This document shows positions 22,873 through 34,683 of a stretch of 64,000 bases of DNA, one piece after another. The notes beneath the pieces were generated by a model. That model was not told where the DNA came from, searched no databases, and worked only from the letters and a program-made list of their open reading frames with translations. Source of the DNA: Limonium bicolor (Eukaryota; Streptophyta; Magnoliopsida; Caryophyllales; Plumbaginaceae); the NCBI GenBank assembly GCA_023374045.1, contig CM041782.1:189366925-189430924 (forward strand), written 5' to 3'. The first letter of the stretch is position 1. Each line of letters begins with the position of its first letter. Made by a program: the position numbers and the translations under genes.

Positions 22873-23944
22873 CACACAAAGTGCTACAGCACATAATACA
22901 TACACCATACCATTTAGCATTCATTTTATACTAACCCTAGAATTTGAGTTTTAGGGTTAAAAAAGAGTGTTACCTTCCAATGAATGGATGAAGCTCTTGA
23001 CTAGTGAAAGAACAAGATTTCTAGCCCACAAGAGAAGCTAAATCGGCTGGAGCAAGAAGAACAAAGCATTCAAAAACTGAAAATTCTTAAAATGCTAATG
23101 AAAGCTAGAAATGATGATTTTCGGAATTTTTTTACCTCATGATGATAAGGAGGTGAAGGTGCTTCTAATGGTGGCTTCAAATCTCCAAATGGTGAACACC
23201 CATAAAATCGAAAATGGAGCTTTTAGATTTTTGAAAAGAGGGAAGTGTTTCCTTTGCAAGGGGATTCCAATGGTACTAATTTTGTAATTTTTGGAGCAAG
23301 ATTAGTGGGTTAACAAGAGGAGAGAAGGAGGAAGTTCAGTGGGGGCTTCTAGTTCTCCATGGCTGTCACTGGAGCAAGAAGAAGATTCAGAAAAAGAGAA
23401 GGAGGGAGTTACGTGAGAGAGGGGTAGAATATGAGAGAGAGTGGGTCTTGTTTTTACTTATTTCCCTTGTCTTTTAGTTAATTAGGAAACAATAAAGGGA
23501 GTGAGAGTGAGAGAGGGAGTCGGCCCACATATGCACACACACACACACAGATTTTTAATTCATTTTTTTATTGTAAAGTGGACACACTAAGTTTATTTAT
23601 TTGCATTCTCACCCCACAACTTACCGGTTGTTACAGTTTTCACTAACCGGTACCCGTTTTCCGAAATTTTCTCGTTTAATTAATTTTATTGGTTCTAAAG
23701 CTTCACTAATATTTATTAGTGACTATTTAGTTGACCAAAATTATTACGAGTCTATTTGACCCGCTTAAAGTCGCGTTTTCCCGGTTTCCTTGAACAACGC
23801 GCTTTAAGGTTCGTTTATGCTTTTAACCCATTTTAAAGGTCCGTTTTCTTCGGGATTTGTTCCCTAGTATTTATTTTAGTGTAATTAAGCTTTAAAAGTA
23901 TGATTAGCCTAATTAATCACTGTTTTTAATTACGGGGTATTTCA

Positions 23945-24492
23945 ATCTACCCCCCTTAAGAAACTTTGCCCTCAAAGTTGCTCAAGGTTACAGTTTACCA
24001 TTTCTACTCATTTGGCAAGCCAATTGCCACAATACATTCTACTACCACCTTTAAAGTGTTCAAAATTCTTACACTACCAGCATACGCAATTCAGATACCA
24101 TACCACATACTTAGTTCAAATACCATACGCAATACTCAATCCATACACAATACTTCATTCAAATACCATACACAATGCTCCTCCAATTTATACATTCCAC
24201 AATACATTCGCAATACTTCACAATGTCATTCGTGTCATATACCGTACGACACAATGCATTACTCATTACATACATACCATACACATACCATACTCATTGT
24301 ACTACATACTGAATACTACTAGCACTACTTTGTGCCAATACAATACAATAGCACTACATGCGCCAACAAAATACAATTACAATACATACATACTACGCAA
24401 TGCTAACCCGAAGCAATGCAAAAGCAAAAGGCTCTACCCCCCTTAAAAAGGGGTACGCCCCGTACCCTCCGTGCTATACGGATACTAGACAT
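23945..24492 (-). other. Element B 3' untranslated region and polypurine tract
   Basis: Next to the 3' LTR the minus strand reads CTTAAGGGGGGTAGAT, the polypurine tract that primes plus-strand synthesis. The rest up to the pol stop is a non-coding stretch rich in CATAC/ACATA repeats (24060-24400). A second purine-rich run, AAAAGGGGTACG on the plus strand near 24445, lies close to the pol end. Confidence 0.7.
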
Positions 24493-27400
24493 CTAGTCTA
24501 CAAATAAATTCGGGTACTTCGCCTTCATGGCGACCTCTAATTCCCAAGTCGCTTCCTCGACATCGTGGTTAGACCACAAGACCTTCACCATTCATACAGA
24601 TTTATGGCGAGTGTCTCTTGTCTTCGTATCAAGGATACGCAGTGGAGTCTCGACATATCTCATCGTCGGCTCTAGGGATAGATGTTCGGGTTCTAATACA
24701 TGAGAGGGATCGGCTATATTTCTTGAGTTGTGACACATGAAAGACATCATGGACAATCCCAATTCCTCAGGCAATGCTAGCCTATAAGCTACGGCTCCAA
24801 TCCTCTCGGTAATGGCATACGGACCTACAAATTTCGGGCTCAGCTTGCCCTTTTGGCCAAATCGAAAGACACCCTTCATAGGTGAGACACGCAAGAACAC
24901 TTGATCACCCACGGCGAACTCAAGGTCGCGTCGTCGCACATCCGCATAGGATTTCTGTCTATCTTGGGCTGCTTTCATGTTTGCTCGGATTTGTTGTACC
25001 TCAGCTTGTACTTGTTCCAAATACTCCGGTCCTATGATGACCGCTTCGCTTGACTCATCCCAACACAACGGGGTACGGCAAGGTCTACCATACAAAGCTT
25101 GGAATGGCGACATCTTAATCGAAGCGTGGTAGCTATTGTTATACGAAAACTCGATAAGATGAAGCTTCTCAATCCAGCTCCCTGGAAGTCTAAGGCACAT
25201 GCCCTTAGCATATCCTCTAGTGTTTGGATGGTCCTTTCTGTCTGACCGTCGGTCTGTGGATGGAAGGCGGTGCTAAGCTTCAACTCAGTACCAAGCGCTT
25301 CCCGTGTCGCTCTCCAGTATCTCGAAAGAAATCTAGTGTCGCGGTCAGATACAATGGTTTTTGGGACTCCGTGGTGTCGGATGATCTCCTTGTCGAATAG
25401 CTCTGCGAGCTTCGCCACCTTCCAGGTGTCCTTCATCGGTATGAATCGGGCAACCTTGGTGAGGCGATCGACTACTACCCAGATCATGTTAAGTCCTCCC
25501 CTAGCAGGTGGGAGTCCAACAACAAAATCCATAGAGATGTCGTGGAATTTCCACTCCGGAATGGGCATGGATTGCACCATTCCTCCCGGTCTTCGGTGCT
25601 CGGACTTCACCTTCTGGCATGTGAGACACCTCAGAACATACTCAGTCACGTCTGATTTCATTCCTGACCACCAGAAATACCTCTTCATGTCTTTGTACTT
25701 TTAGAGGCTCCCGGATGGACATGCCATGTCGAACAATGTGACTCTCGCAGAATGCGATCCCTTAGCTCAGCATTGCTTCGGGGGATGCATAATCTACCAT
25801 TCAAACGGATCAGACCATCTTCATGCAGTTTGAAGTCGTACTTTCGGCGCTCGAAGGTACCATCTGTGATTTTCTGTCTGATCTCTGTGAAGTAAGGGTC
25901 GCTCAACTGAGCGTCTCGCACCTCGTCAACCAAGCTAGAAGAAGCGAGTAGCGAATGGAGCGAGTGTGCTCGACGACTCAGGGCGTCGGCTACTACGTTT
26001 GCCTTCCCTTCTTTATACTGAAGGTTGATGTCGTAATCCGAGAGGAACTCCATCCACCTCCTCTGCCTTAGGTTCAATTCTTTCTGGGTGAATACGTACT
26101 GTAAACTTTTGTGGTCGGAGTAGATGGTGATGCTTACCCCATAGAGATAGTGTCGCCATATCTTCAAGGTGAAGACAATGGCTCCTAACTCTAGATCATG
26201 TGTCGGGTAATTCTCCTCATGCTTTTTCAGCTGGCGAGAAGCATAGGCTACTACCTTGCCATGCTGCATGAGTACGCATCCCATGCCCTTGCCCGATGCA
26301 TCACAATACACCCAAATCCCTCTGTGCCCTCTGGAAGTGTGAGAATTGGCGCTGAGGTCAATGAGTCTTTTAGTTTCTGGAAGGATACCTCGCACTCCTT
26401 TGTCCATACAAAGGGTTCATCTTTCTTCATCAATGACGTCATGGGCTTAGCGACTTTTGAGAAGTCCTTGACAAACCTCCGGTAATAACCGGATAAACCA
26501 AGAAAGCTCCGGATGTCGGTAACAGTCTTAGGTCTAGGCCATGATCGCACTGCTTCGATTTTGGATGGGTCTACTGAAATGCCCGCGCTCGAGATGACAT
26601 GACCGAGGAATGATGCCTGATCTAGCCAAAACTCGCATTTGGAGAACTTCGCATACAGCTGGTTCTCGCGCAGTGTCTCAAGTACTCTCCTCAATGGTTT
26701 TCATGCTCTTCTGGTGACTTCGAATACACAAGAATGTCGTCAATGAATACTACTACTGAAGTGTCCAGCTGATCACTGAATAACCGATTCATTAGGTCCA
26801 TGAATTTGGCTGGTGCATTAGACAAACCGAATGGCATCACCGTGAATTCGTAGTGGCCATATCTTGTTCGGAATGCTGTTTTCTGAATGTCTTGCTCTTT
26901 GATACCAATTTGGTGGTAACCGGATCGGAGATCAATCTTAGAAAAGACGGATGCTCCCTTCAACTGATCGAACAGGTCGTCGATGCATGGCAATGGATAC
27001 TTGTTCTTTACAGTGACCGTATTCAATTCGTGGTAGTCGATGCAGAGGCGGAGACTACCGTCCTTCTTCTTCACGAAGAGGACCGGTGCTCCCCAGGGTG
27101 ATACGCTCGGGCGTATAAACCCTTTGTCGAGTGAGTCATGTAGTTGTTCTTTGAGTTCTGCCATTTCTGCCGGTGCCATACGGTATGGTGCCCTAGCAAT
27201 GGGACCAGTACCCGGTACAAGGCGATTTCAATTTACCGCCACCGCCTGTGTGGGCATACCAGGTAGCTCTTTCGGAAATACATCAGGGAATTCTGAGACT
27301 ACTGCTACCTTGTCACTGAACTCTGGATCTCTCTCCAGGTCTTGCACATGACATAAATACACTTCATGTCCTTTTCTAAGCTCCCGATACATTGCCATGG

Positions 27401-27777
27401 CGGAGATGACTGTAGTTGAAGGCTCTCTCGGTCTCTGGCGGTATGAAACAGTGACCCTAGATGGACTCTTGAGCAGCAATCGGTGCTCGGCGCATAGGAT
27501 TCTCCCCTTGTGCCGCTCCAACCAGTTCATTCCAATTATTAAGTCGAATCCCAACCCGTTGAATTCAATGAAGGAAATGGGAAACGCTTCACCTTTGATT
27601 TGAATGGTGGCTGATTTGTAATACTTGGTACATTGTACCCGCTCCTTCGATGGGAGAGTAACCAAGAAGTTCGGTAGCTCATCCGCATCTAGCCCCAACT
27701 TCTTCACAAGAGATGGCGATATGAAGGTTGTTCTTCGGTGAGGATGCTCAGGTTACCTTCGGTACCGAGTCCACAAC
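24493..27777 (-). pseudogene. pol: Element B pro-pol: truncated protease, RT, RNase H, integrase, chromodomain-like tail
   Basis: Reading from 27777 on the minus strand: the T-E-G-x-L-S-I-L-T-E-E block, then a jump to T-F-I-S-P-S-L near 27720. Against element A about 85 bp are missing, including the protease D-S-G-A-S site. RT has [16 protein letters not shown] and F-I-D-D-I-L-V near 26740; a frame break lies near 26690. RNase H spans about 26330-25960. Integrase has C-L-T-C, D-F-V-V-G, S-D-R-D-T-R and an intact H-P-Q-T-D-G-Q-T-E with the catalytic Glu near 25230. Further breaks lie near 26300, 25685 and 25190. The tail has V-K-V-L-W-S-N-H and ends L-F-V-D, stop at 24493-24495, after an in-frame TGA near 24592. 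Confidence 0.9.
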
Positions 27778-28844
27778 CTATTGATTCATGAGATTATAAG
27801 TAAAGATGGTGGAACGCAAGTGGAATTTAATAACCAACACTGCTTTTATTGAATAACCAACCATCATACATACTGTGTCTCTAATACACGTTACTACTGG
27901 ATTACATGCTACTACAAGATTAATACTTTCTAAAGGTAAGGTTCAGGCGTCCTGGTATCATGTGTGTGGCATTGATTATTGCCGGTGGCGCCGTATTCAA
28001 CTTGATCTTCTGGATCCCGTGATACAGCAACCTTGATTTTCCACCCATGATTAGAACATCTCCTGATCTCAATACCAATTTTCTGCGAGGTCCACACGCT
28101 TCCGCTCGCTATACAAAAATACGGCGTCATCACCAATGGACCAAGACACTACGGGCACTCCTAGTTCAAGAGATTCCGCTGTCTCGTCCTTGTCTTGGTG
28201 TAAGCCAAGTCGTCCTTCTTTCTCATAGAAGTTGACAATACATAGATCTGCTTCAAGTGCAGGGATTGGTTCATCTTCACACTGTTGTGATTTCCACAGC
28301 TTGTGTGACAAGCATTTGGAATTCTGGGGGTATTGCTGGAGGTGTTGCTCCGTCTCCTGCTCGCGTTGTTTGGTATGTCTTGGTATAAGGGTTCCAGTCC
28401 TTTCCCAAGCACATCATTTTCAGCTTCATTGTAGCTCCACGGGGAATTCGGGTGTATAAAATCCTCCTGGACCCGTTCCTAACTCGTTGCATCGTCGGAT
28501 GATTGAAATTTGTGCTTCGGGTGTCAGGTATCCTTTTAATAAGATCATACCTGGGCGGATGACCTGACACTGTTCGTTGTTGAAGTGGTGATTGGCGATG
28601 TCGGTCTCTTCATGAGGTGAGTTTGAAGGTATTGGGTAACAGATATGGAACTTCCCTAAGGTGGTAAATTTCATCTAGAGTGAGTTCTAGGCTTACTAAT
28701 TCATTTCATGCTCAATACATACTTCCATGTTACTTACTCATGCTCAATTTCATACTTCAAGTACTTACGCATTCATGCTTTCATTCATACAATTACTTTG
28801 ATACTTAGTCATGCTCTTCAAGGATTAAAGGTTGCAGTGGTTAC
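27778..28844 (-). other. Element B: putative intron between gag and pro-pol, containing the AlkB-type domain
   Basis: On the minus strand the donor is CCCAG|GTAACC (cut between 28845 and 28844) and the acceptor CAATAG|GTTGTG (cut between 27778 and 27777). Phase and surrounding protein match element A: gag ends after a Gly codon and the next codon is Cys, followed by the T-E-G-x-L-S-I-L-T-E-E block. If the interval is kept, Gag stops within seven codons (stop at 28825). The length is 1067 bp against 988 bp in A. Not tested by RNA. Confidence 0.6.
27920..28674 (-). pseudogene. Element B AlkB-type 2OG/Fe(II) dioxygenase, frameshifted, active-site motifs complete
   Basis: An ATG at 28672-28674, right after an AG, opens the domain; the first 80 residues hold L-L-K-G-Y-L-T-P-E and G-P-G-G-F-Y-T-P. 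Then M-M-C-L-G-K-D-W-N-P, D-L-C-I-V-N-F-Y and G-R-L-G-L-H-Q-D-K-D-E. The iron ligands are His (28198-28200), Asp (28192-28194) and the distal His in Y-H-G (28019-28021). The 2OG motif is R-L-N-L-T-F-R (27949 to 27929), as in functional AlkB proteins. Length is about 250 residues, the size of a bare AlkB domain. Frame breaks lie near 28435, near 28290 and at 28069-28074; the last is at the same place as in element A. ALKBH1-like plant proteins are the closest I recognise. Expression and activity are unknown. Confidence 0.82.
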
Positions 28845-30303
28845 CTGGGCCGGACTTAGTCCCGGTCCCATCACGGTCTATGATGTGTAAGGCCGGCTGC
28901 CTCTGCGGTGCGCCCTTCTGCGGACCTCGGGACCCCTGTCCCTGCGAGGTGTGCTGGGCATGAGCATCGCCAGATGCAACCTCCTTGCCCTCACGCTGCT
29001 TGTAGCCCTGGTAGTTGCCCTTGGGCTTAGAGTTTCTCCGGGCATGCATTGGCACGGTGGCCCGGTTTCTGACAAGTGAAGCAGCGGATCTCCCTTCCTT
29101 GGCAATCTGTGCCGGGATGATCCTTGTTGCAGTTACGGCAGATGTAGCTGCGGCCATCAGATTGGTTCTTTCCTTGGCCAAATCCGGAACTTATAGCTTC
29201 CAAGTTAGCAAGGTTCGGTATACTTACAATACTCTATATACATACAAATTCACAACAAGGTACTATTCGGTTTCGGTTCTTACCCCTGTAGGGCTGAGAC
29301 CTCAGTGGCTTCGCTGCCACTGGTGCGGTGTAGGCAATCTGTAATGGCTCAGCTGCCTTGCCCTTCTCAGCATGGGCACTGCCGTCTCCGGAAGTGTTCT
29401 TCTGATGGGAATGCTTTCCCTTCCTTTTCTTCCAAGGTTTGGATTGGTTTTGGTCATCGGAGGAGTTACCTTTGCCGCTCACCTTGCGCTTCAGCGCTTG
29501 CTCCTCATCTCTTAGCTGGCAAGTGATCTCAACTCGAGATGCAGCGTGGTAACACTCCTGAATTACTTAGGCATTAGGTTAATTTACATACGGGAATACT
29601 AATTCACATTACTCATGGCTTTTTAAGGGTTCAACTTGTTTACCTGAAGGGAGGTAAACCGTGTGAAGCCCATGCCATACCGGAGTCGATGGCTCAATCC
29701 GCCATAGAAGCGGTCGACCAAGACTTGGCGGTATACCCAAGGTCGGGTAGAAGTCGGAGGAGAGAGGTGAAGGTGCGGTAATATTCATCAACCGTCATCT
29801 TCTCGGTCATTTTTAGTGCGTCGAGCTCAAGCCTTTTCTTGGTTGACATGCTCGGGGTAGTACTTAGATCGGAGGAGAGAGGTGAATGCTTCCCATCCGA
29901 AAGCAGGGTCAGCTATGTGCTCGGCCGTAACGAGCTTCCACCAGTCCATAGCCACGTCCTTAAGGTAGTACGCAGCTATCCTCACTCGAACTCCAGCGGG
30001 AGTCTCAAGTGTCTCGAAGGCCGTCTCCATCTCGGAGAGGTAGGCCTCGAGCTTGGCGGGGCGCTCTCGCCTCTAAAGCATGGAGGTCGAAGGTCGGCGA
30101 CAGCTTTTACCCAATTCGTTTCTCGGGGATGAGGTGGGTCGAGCTGCTGCTGCTGCTGCTGCTGGTTTTGCTGTGTTTGTTTTTACAGTCGTGATTACAT
30201 CCGGTAGCATCTTGCTACCGTGGCGGCGACGATTTCAGCTATCGTCTGCGCTTGGTCCTTCGTTGCCCCCTCCTCTGGGACGACCTGGACCACGTCCTGA
30301 CAT
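28825..30303 (-). pseudogene. gag: Element B gag (capsid and nucleocapsid), frameshifted
   Basis: The ATG at 30301-30303 opens M-S-G-R-G, as in element A. A polyglutamine-like CAG run follows (about 30150), then N-W-V-K with A-D-L-R-P near 30100, E-M-E-T-A-F-E-T-L near 30020, and Y-Y-L-K-D-V-A-M-D-W-W near 29950. The capsid C-terminal block D-R-F-Y-G-G is near 29710. Two zinc knuckles are readable: C-R-N-C with H-P-G-T-D-C (29102-29140, CX2CX3HX4C) and C-F-T-C with G-H and C (about 29050-29095, CX2CX4HX4C). A stop after the second knuckle and several shifts break the frame; sequence at 29200-29290 and 29560-29600 looks inserted. The unspliced stop is at 28825. Confidence 0.82.
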
Positions 30304-30497
30304 CTGAACAAGTGTGGATTACATTAGATGTCATGATACTATGACCTCATGGTCTTGATTCAAGCAATGGTATCGTCTTTGCAGACGTCAAGGGTATCCG
30401 TTGTTAACAACGGTAGTTCCTAGTTAGGTTTCTAAATATCCGTCTTAAGACGGTTGAAATCCTAACTCGGTAATCACTACTCTAAGATTCTAATCAT

Positions 30498-30523
30498 CAG
30501 AGCGATACTTCGCTCTGATACCA
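30498..30523 (-). other. Element B primer-binding site with overlapping hairpin
   Basis: On the minus strand TGGTATCAGAGC (30523-30512) matches initiator Met-tRNA and lies five bases inside the 5' LTR end. Its last bases pair with CGCTCTG in a hairpin (30517-30498): CAGAGCGA with TCGCTCTG. Compared with element A, stem position 8 is A-T here and T-A there. Confidence 0.87.
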
Positions 30524-30528
30524 CTTTT

Positions 30529-33500
30529 TGTAACACCCCAACCGCTAATCTTCCATTATCCTCTAATCAATCCCATACTTACCCTTCTCGCAGTGGAATA
30601 CTTACTTGCTTCCGGCGGGTGATACAACGCCGTTAACCCTCCAAGGTTAACAAGGCTACTATTACTTACCGTTTCGGTCTGATGATTAGAATGAAATACA
30701 TACATACTACTTACTTTACAATACCAAATACTTAGTTTACATTTGATTACCGAGTATCCAAGTTATACGAATTACAATCCGGTGCTACTTCCCAAATTAA
30801 GAGTTTATACAACTACTCCTTTCTATCCAATCAAGAATTCATACTCAAAAAGGTGTACCACATGGTACACCGGCGACTCAAAAGCCTTAGCCGTGTACAA
30901 CTCAGTACACCATCTAATCTTACTACTACTCCAAAAAGAATCACATCTTGACCTTACTCTACCTTCACGCCTCGCGGGTACCTGTGGAGTAAAAACATTC
31001 CCCCTAGGGGGTCAGCTTACGCTGCATATGATAACCGCATACCCCGCGTACTAGCGAGGTACGCCAATTATTGGTCGAGTACATGCGGTTCGTTTCATTC
31101 ATACATACATACATGCTTATACAATGCAATACATTGCATTCATTTCACAAGCATACATACATACAATACATACAAGGAACAATACAAGTCATTCATTCAT
31201 ACTTACCATACTCACCGCATCACGGAGATACAATTCTCCAATACATACAAAGGTCTCGTTAGCCTTATTACACACCGGGTTGATCGGGTGTTCAATACTT
31301 TTACTCCGGGTCAATGACTTACAATAGTCAAGACCAATACAATACAATACTACTTCTTACATACTTTACTTCCAGTAAGTCGGTATGACCTCCGGGCAGG
31401 GATACTACATCCCACCACCGGGCTTTAGGGTGGCCCACTAATCTCGGATGCTACCCATTCAAGGGGATTTGGTCCATGGAAAAGATTATAGCCAGGATTC
31501 GGATCCAACCTCTGTGTCTCCTTATCCTCACGCGTGGCCGAAAACTATATCGGGCTTCTACTCATTCCACTATACTCATTACTCATGTTAGGAGTTAGAT
31601 GGTTTGGAATTAGTAGAAGTCCATACTTACTTCCATACATACATACAATACACAAGTACTCATACTTACATACACTTCGTTTCCATTCATACATTTCATG
31701 AATTATACAAACTAAATGTTCAAGAGCAAAACAAGAACAATATAGTTCAAACACAACTAGGTGCAATATAAGTCTGATTCGTGCATTTATCTTGTTGGTG
31801 ATCACATAAGCACAAAAATTGGGGTAACCAAGTTAGGATACAGGGCATGAAGAAATCATACCGTTCACCGTCGAATACGTAACTACCGGTTCCTTTGGAG
31901 ATCAACTATTTGATTCCTATACATACATGAAGTAGTATGATCAATGATCTATTATTGATCTAACTTACTCCTTCATTGATACTTTCAATGTATACTTACT
32001 ACTTCTTTACATTCATACTTGGTTATAAAACCATTCTTTTCTTTACTACCTCATAAAACTGTTGCTTTCTTACAAACTTACTTACTTTCTTACCATTATT
32101 ACTTCATTAATGGTGTATTACTACATATATATGCATATAGGTATATAGGCATATATATATGTATATATGATTACTATAATCCTATAATTAAAACATTTTT
32201 TTTTGACTCGACCGGACTTGCGACCGACCTTGCAAGTCCAGTCCATTCCAGTAGGCTACATGGTGAAATTCCAGGGCTTGCAAGTCCGGTCCATTCCAGT
32301 AGGCTTACATCGGGTGAAATTCCAGGGCCGACAGACCTTGTAAGTCCGGTCCCAAGGTCGGTCCATTCTAGTAAGTTTAGTTTGAAAATTTAGCCCGACC
32401 GACCTTGCAGGTCCGGTCGCAGGTTCGTCCATTCCAGTAGCTTGATTGACCGAAATTTTTCTGGCCGAACGAACTTGCAAGTCCGGTAGCAAGTTCGGTC
32501 CATTCCAGAAGGTTTCAGACGGGAGAATTTTTGTCCGACCGAACTGCAAGTCCGGTCGCAAGGTCGGTCGATTCCAAAAGGTTTCCGTTCTTGTAGGGCT
32601 GGCTCACCGACCTTGCAAGTTCGGTCCTAAGGTCGGTCCGGCCCAGTTTTTCAGTTTAAAATCGTTTTCAATTGCATTCTTTACCCATTGCTTCCCCAAT
32701 CTTTACCTATACTTCCCACATGATTTAGCACTAATTTAACACTCTAAATCACCTTAGTTCATCCACCAAACTTACTACTCAATCCCTACACAACTTACAC
32801 CAATTTTCACCACTTCAATCCAACACTTACATAATTTTCCTCACCTAATGCTACAGATTTTTCTCTTCCTCCTGCTACATTTAATCAAATCTTCTACATT
32901 CCATCACTCTCTCACTAATGCCATTCTTAGCATCCAAAAATCCATTACATTACATCCTAGTTCATCCAATATACAAACTCATACTAAAAATGTTACAAGC
33001 TACACACATTCCTTTAAACTCTCAAATACTTCATCTTCTTAAACAACTTAAGTCCTCTCATTCCTAAGTACAATTGGACATAGTCTCCCCTATATTTTTA
33101 ACATTCTCCACACATTATTTCAGCTCACAAATTCATGTTCTCACAACCTGTTTCAAAACACTCTTATACACACAATTCAACTCAATATACACATTAAAAT
33201 TCCTGCACTATACACATACTACCCATTGTTTTCCAAGCTTTTAACTTCATTTAAAACTTCAAAACTGTTACATTCTTTCCTCAATACACTACTACATTAC
33301 CACTACTCATTACTCAAATACATTACTTGTTTTTGATACTCACAACTGTTACAACACAATATACACAACTAACTCAAGGTAAGGGCATTTACCTTGTCTT
33401 GTTAGTTTCCTTTCTTTCCTTTCCTCTTCTCTTCTTTTCTTCTCTTTGTTCTCGGTCCCAATAGGGTTCCCACATACAAGTGCTACAGCACATAATACAT

Positions 33501-34539
33501 ACACCATACCATTTAGCATTCTTTTTATACTAACCCTAGAATTTGAGTTTTAGGGTTTTAGAAAAGAGTGTTACCTTCCAATGAATGGATGAAGCTCTTG
33601 ACTAGTGAAAGAACAAGATTTCTAGCCCACAAGAGAAGCCAAATCGGCTGGAGCAAGAAGAACAAAGCATTCAAAAACTGAAAATTCTTAAAATGCTAAT
33701 GAGAGCTAGAACCGAGGATGTTCGGAATTCTTTTTACCTCAAGATGATAAGGAGGTGAAGGTGCTTCTAATGGTGGCATCAAATCTCAAAATGGTGAACA
33801 CCCATAAAATCGAAAATGGAGCTTTTAGATTTTTGAAAGGAGGGAAGTGTTCTCCTTTGCAAGGGGATTCCAATGGTACTAATTTTGTAATTTTTTGGAG
33901 CAAGATTAGTGGGTTAACAAGAGGAGAGAAGGAGGAAGTTGAGTGGGGGCTTCTAGTTCTCCATGGCTGTCGCTAGAGCAAGAAGAAGATTCAGAAAAAG
34001 AAGAAGAGGGAGTACGTGAGAGAGGGGTAGAATAGGAGAGAGAGTGGGTCTTGTTTTTACTTATTTCCTTGTCTTTTTAGTTAATTAGGAAACAATAAAG
34101 GGAGTGAGAGTGAGAGGGGGAGTCGGCCCACATATGCACACACACACACACAGATTTTAATTCTTTTTTTTATTGTAAAGTGGACACACTAAGTTTATTT
34201 ATTGCATTCTCACCCACAACCTACCGGTTGTTACAGTTTCACTAACCGGTACCCGTTTTCTGAAATTTCTCGTTTAATTAATTTTGGTTCTAAAGCTTCA
34301 CTAATATTATTAGTGATATTTAGTTGACCAAAATTATTACGAGTCTATTTGGAACCCGCTTAAAGTCGCGTTTTCCCGGTTTCATCGAACAACGCGCTTT
34401 AATGGTTCGTTTATGCTTTTAACCCATTTTAAAGGTCCGTTTTCTTCGGGATTTGTTCCCTAGTATTTATTTTAGTGTAATTAAGCTTTTAAAAGTATGA
34501 TTAGCCTAATTAATCACTGTTTTAATTACGGGTATTTCA
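30529..34539 (-). repeat. Element B 5' LTR (4011 bp, uninterrupted)
   Basis: On the minus strand it runs from TGAAATACCC at 34539 to TGTTACA at 30529. It is the intact counterpart of the split LTR at 14414-23944 and shows the empty site for solo LTR C near 33475. It carries the hairpin tandem array at about 32205-32645, in which some units have lost bases relative to the other copy. An AC repeat lies near 34135-34150. No coding sequence is seen. Confidence 0.9.
32205..32645. repeat. About 70-bp hairpin tandem array, second LTR copy of element B
   Basis: This is the same array as at 16108-16507, with CGACCGACCTTGCAAGTCC-like units followed by CATTCCAG. One unit near 32270-32300 is a partial duplicate (the ATTCCAGTAGGC block is repeated), so copy number differs slightly between the two LTRs of one element. 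Confidence 0.82.
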
Positions 34540-34683
34540 ATGAATCTTAGATAGAAAGACACGAGATACTCGAAACAAGTCTGTGAGCCTCGTAAAGGTT
34601 CTTTGGTCGAACCACGATGTGGAAGAGGCCACATGGGAACTAGAAGCTGATATGCGAGCGAAGTTTCATTATTCACCGACTAG
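34540..34683 (+). pseudogene. pol: Element A pol 3' end: chromodomain-like tail
   Basis: After element B the reading frame of A continues with I-L-D-R-K-T-R and the chromodomain-like block V-K-V-L-W-S-N-H with E-E-A-T-W-E-L-E. Chromodomains on integrase target chromoviruses to chromatin with certain histone marks. The closing L-F-T-D and stop (34681-34683) need a one-base shift, as the main frame reads through to 34921. The matching tail of element B is at 24493-24600. The bases at the junction (CAATGAATC) suggest the pre-insertion sequence CAACGAATC, with no clean duplication left. Confidence 0.8.

Larger units (their letters stand above)
14414..23944 (-). repeat. Element B 3' LTR, interrupted by solo LTR C
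   Basis: The two LTR parts are 14414-17360 and 22878-23944 (about 4.0 kb without the insert and duplicated bases), aligning with the intact LTR at 30529-34539. The outer end at 14414 is TGTAACACCCC and the inner end at 23944 is TGAAATACCCC on the minus strand. The left part holds many CATAC/TACAT-rich stretches (15000-15600), an AT-rich ATATAT patch near 16020-16065, and the hairpin tandem array at 16108-16507. No coding sequence is seen. Confidence 0.88.
14414..34539 (-). mobile_element. Element B: Ty3/gypsy (Tekay/Del-type) LTR retrotransposon nested in element A
   Basis: Reading on the minus strand: 5' LTR 34539-30529, primer site 30523-30512, gag, AlkB-type domain, pro-pol, polypurine tract about 23960-23945, 3' LTR 23944-14414 (split by C). 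Both LTRs have TG...CA ends. Its proteins are close to those of A but its LTRs are unrelated in most of their length. The target duplication is not clean: the left flank is GCAAC and the right flank reads ATGAA, so a few bases seem lost or changed. The protease has lost its active site and pol carries stops, so this copy is defective. Confidence 0.9.
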
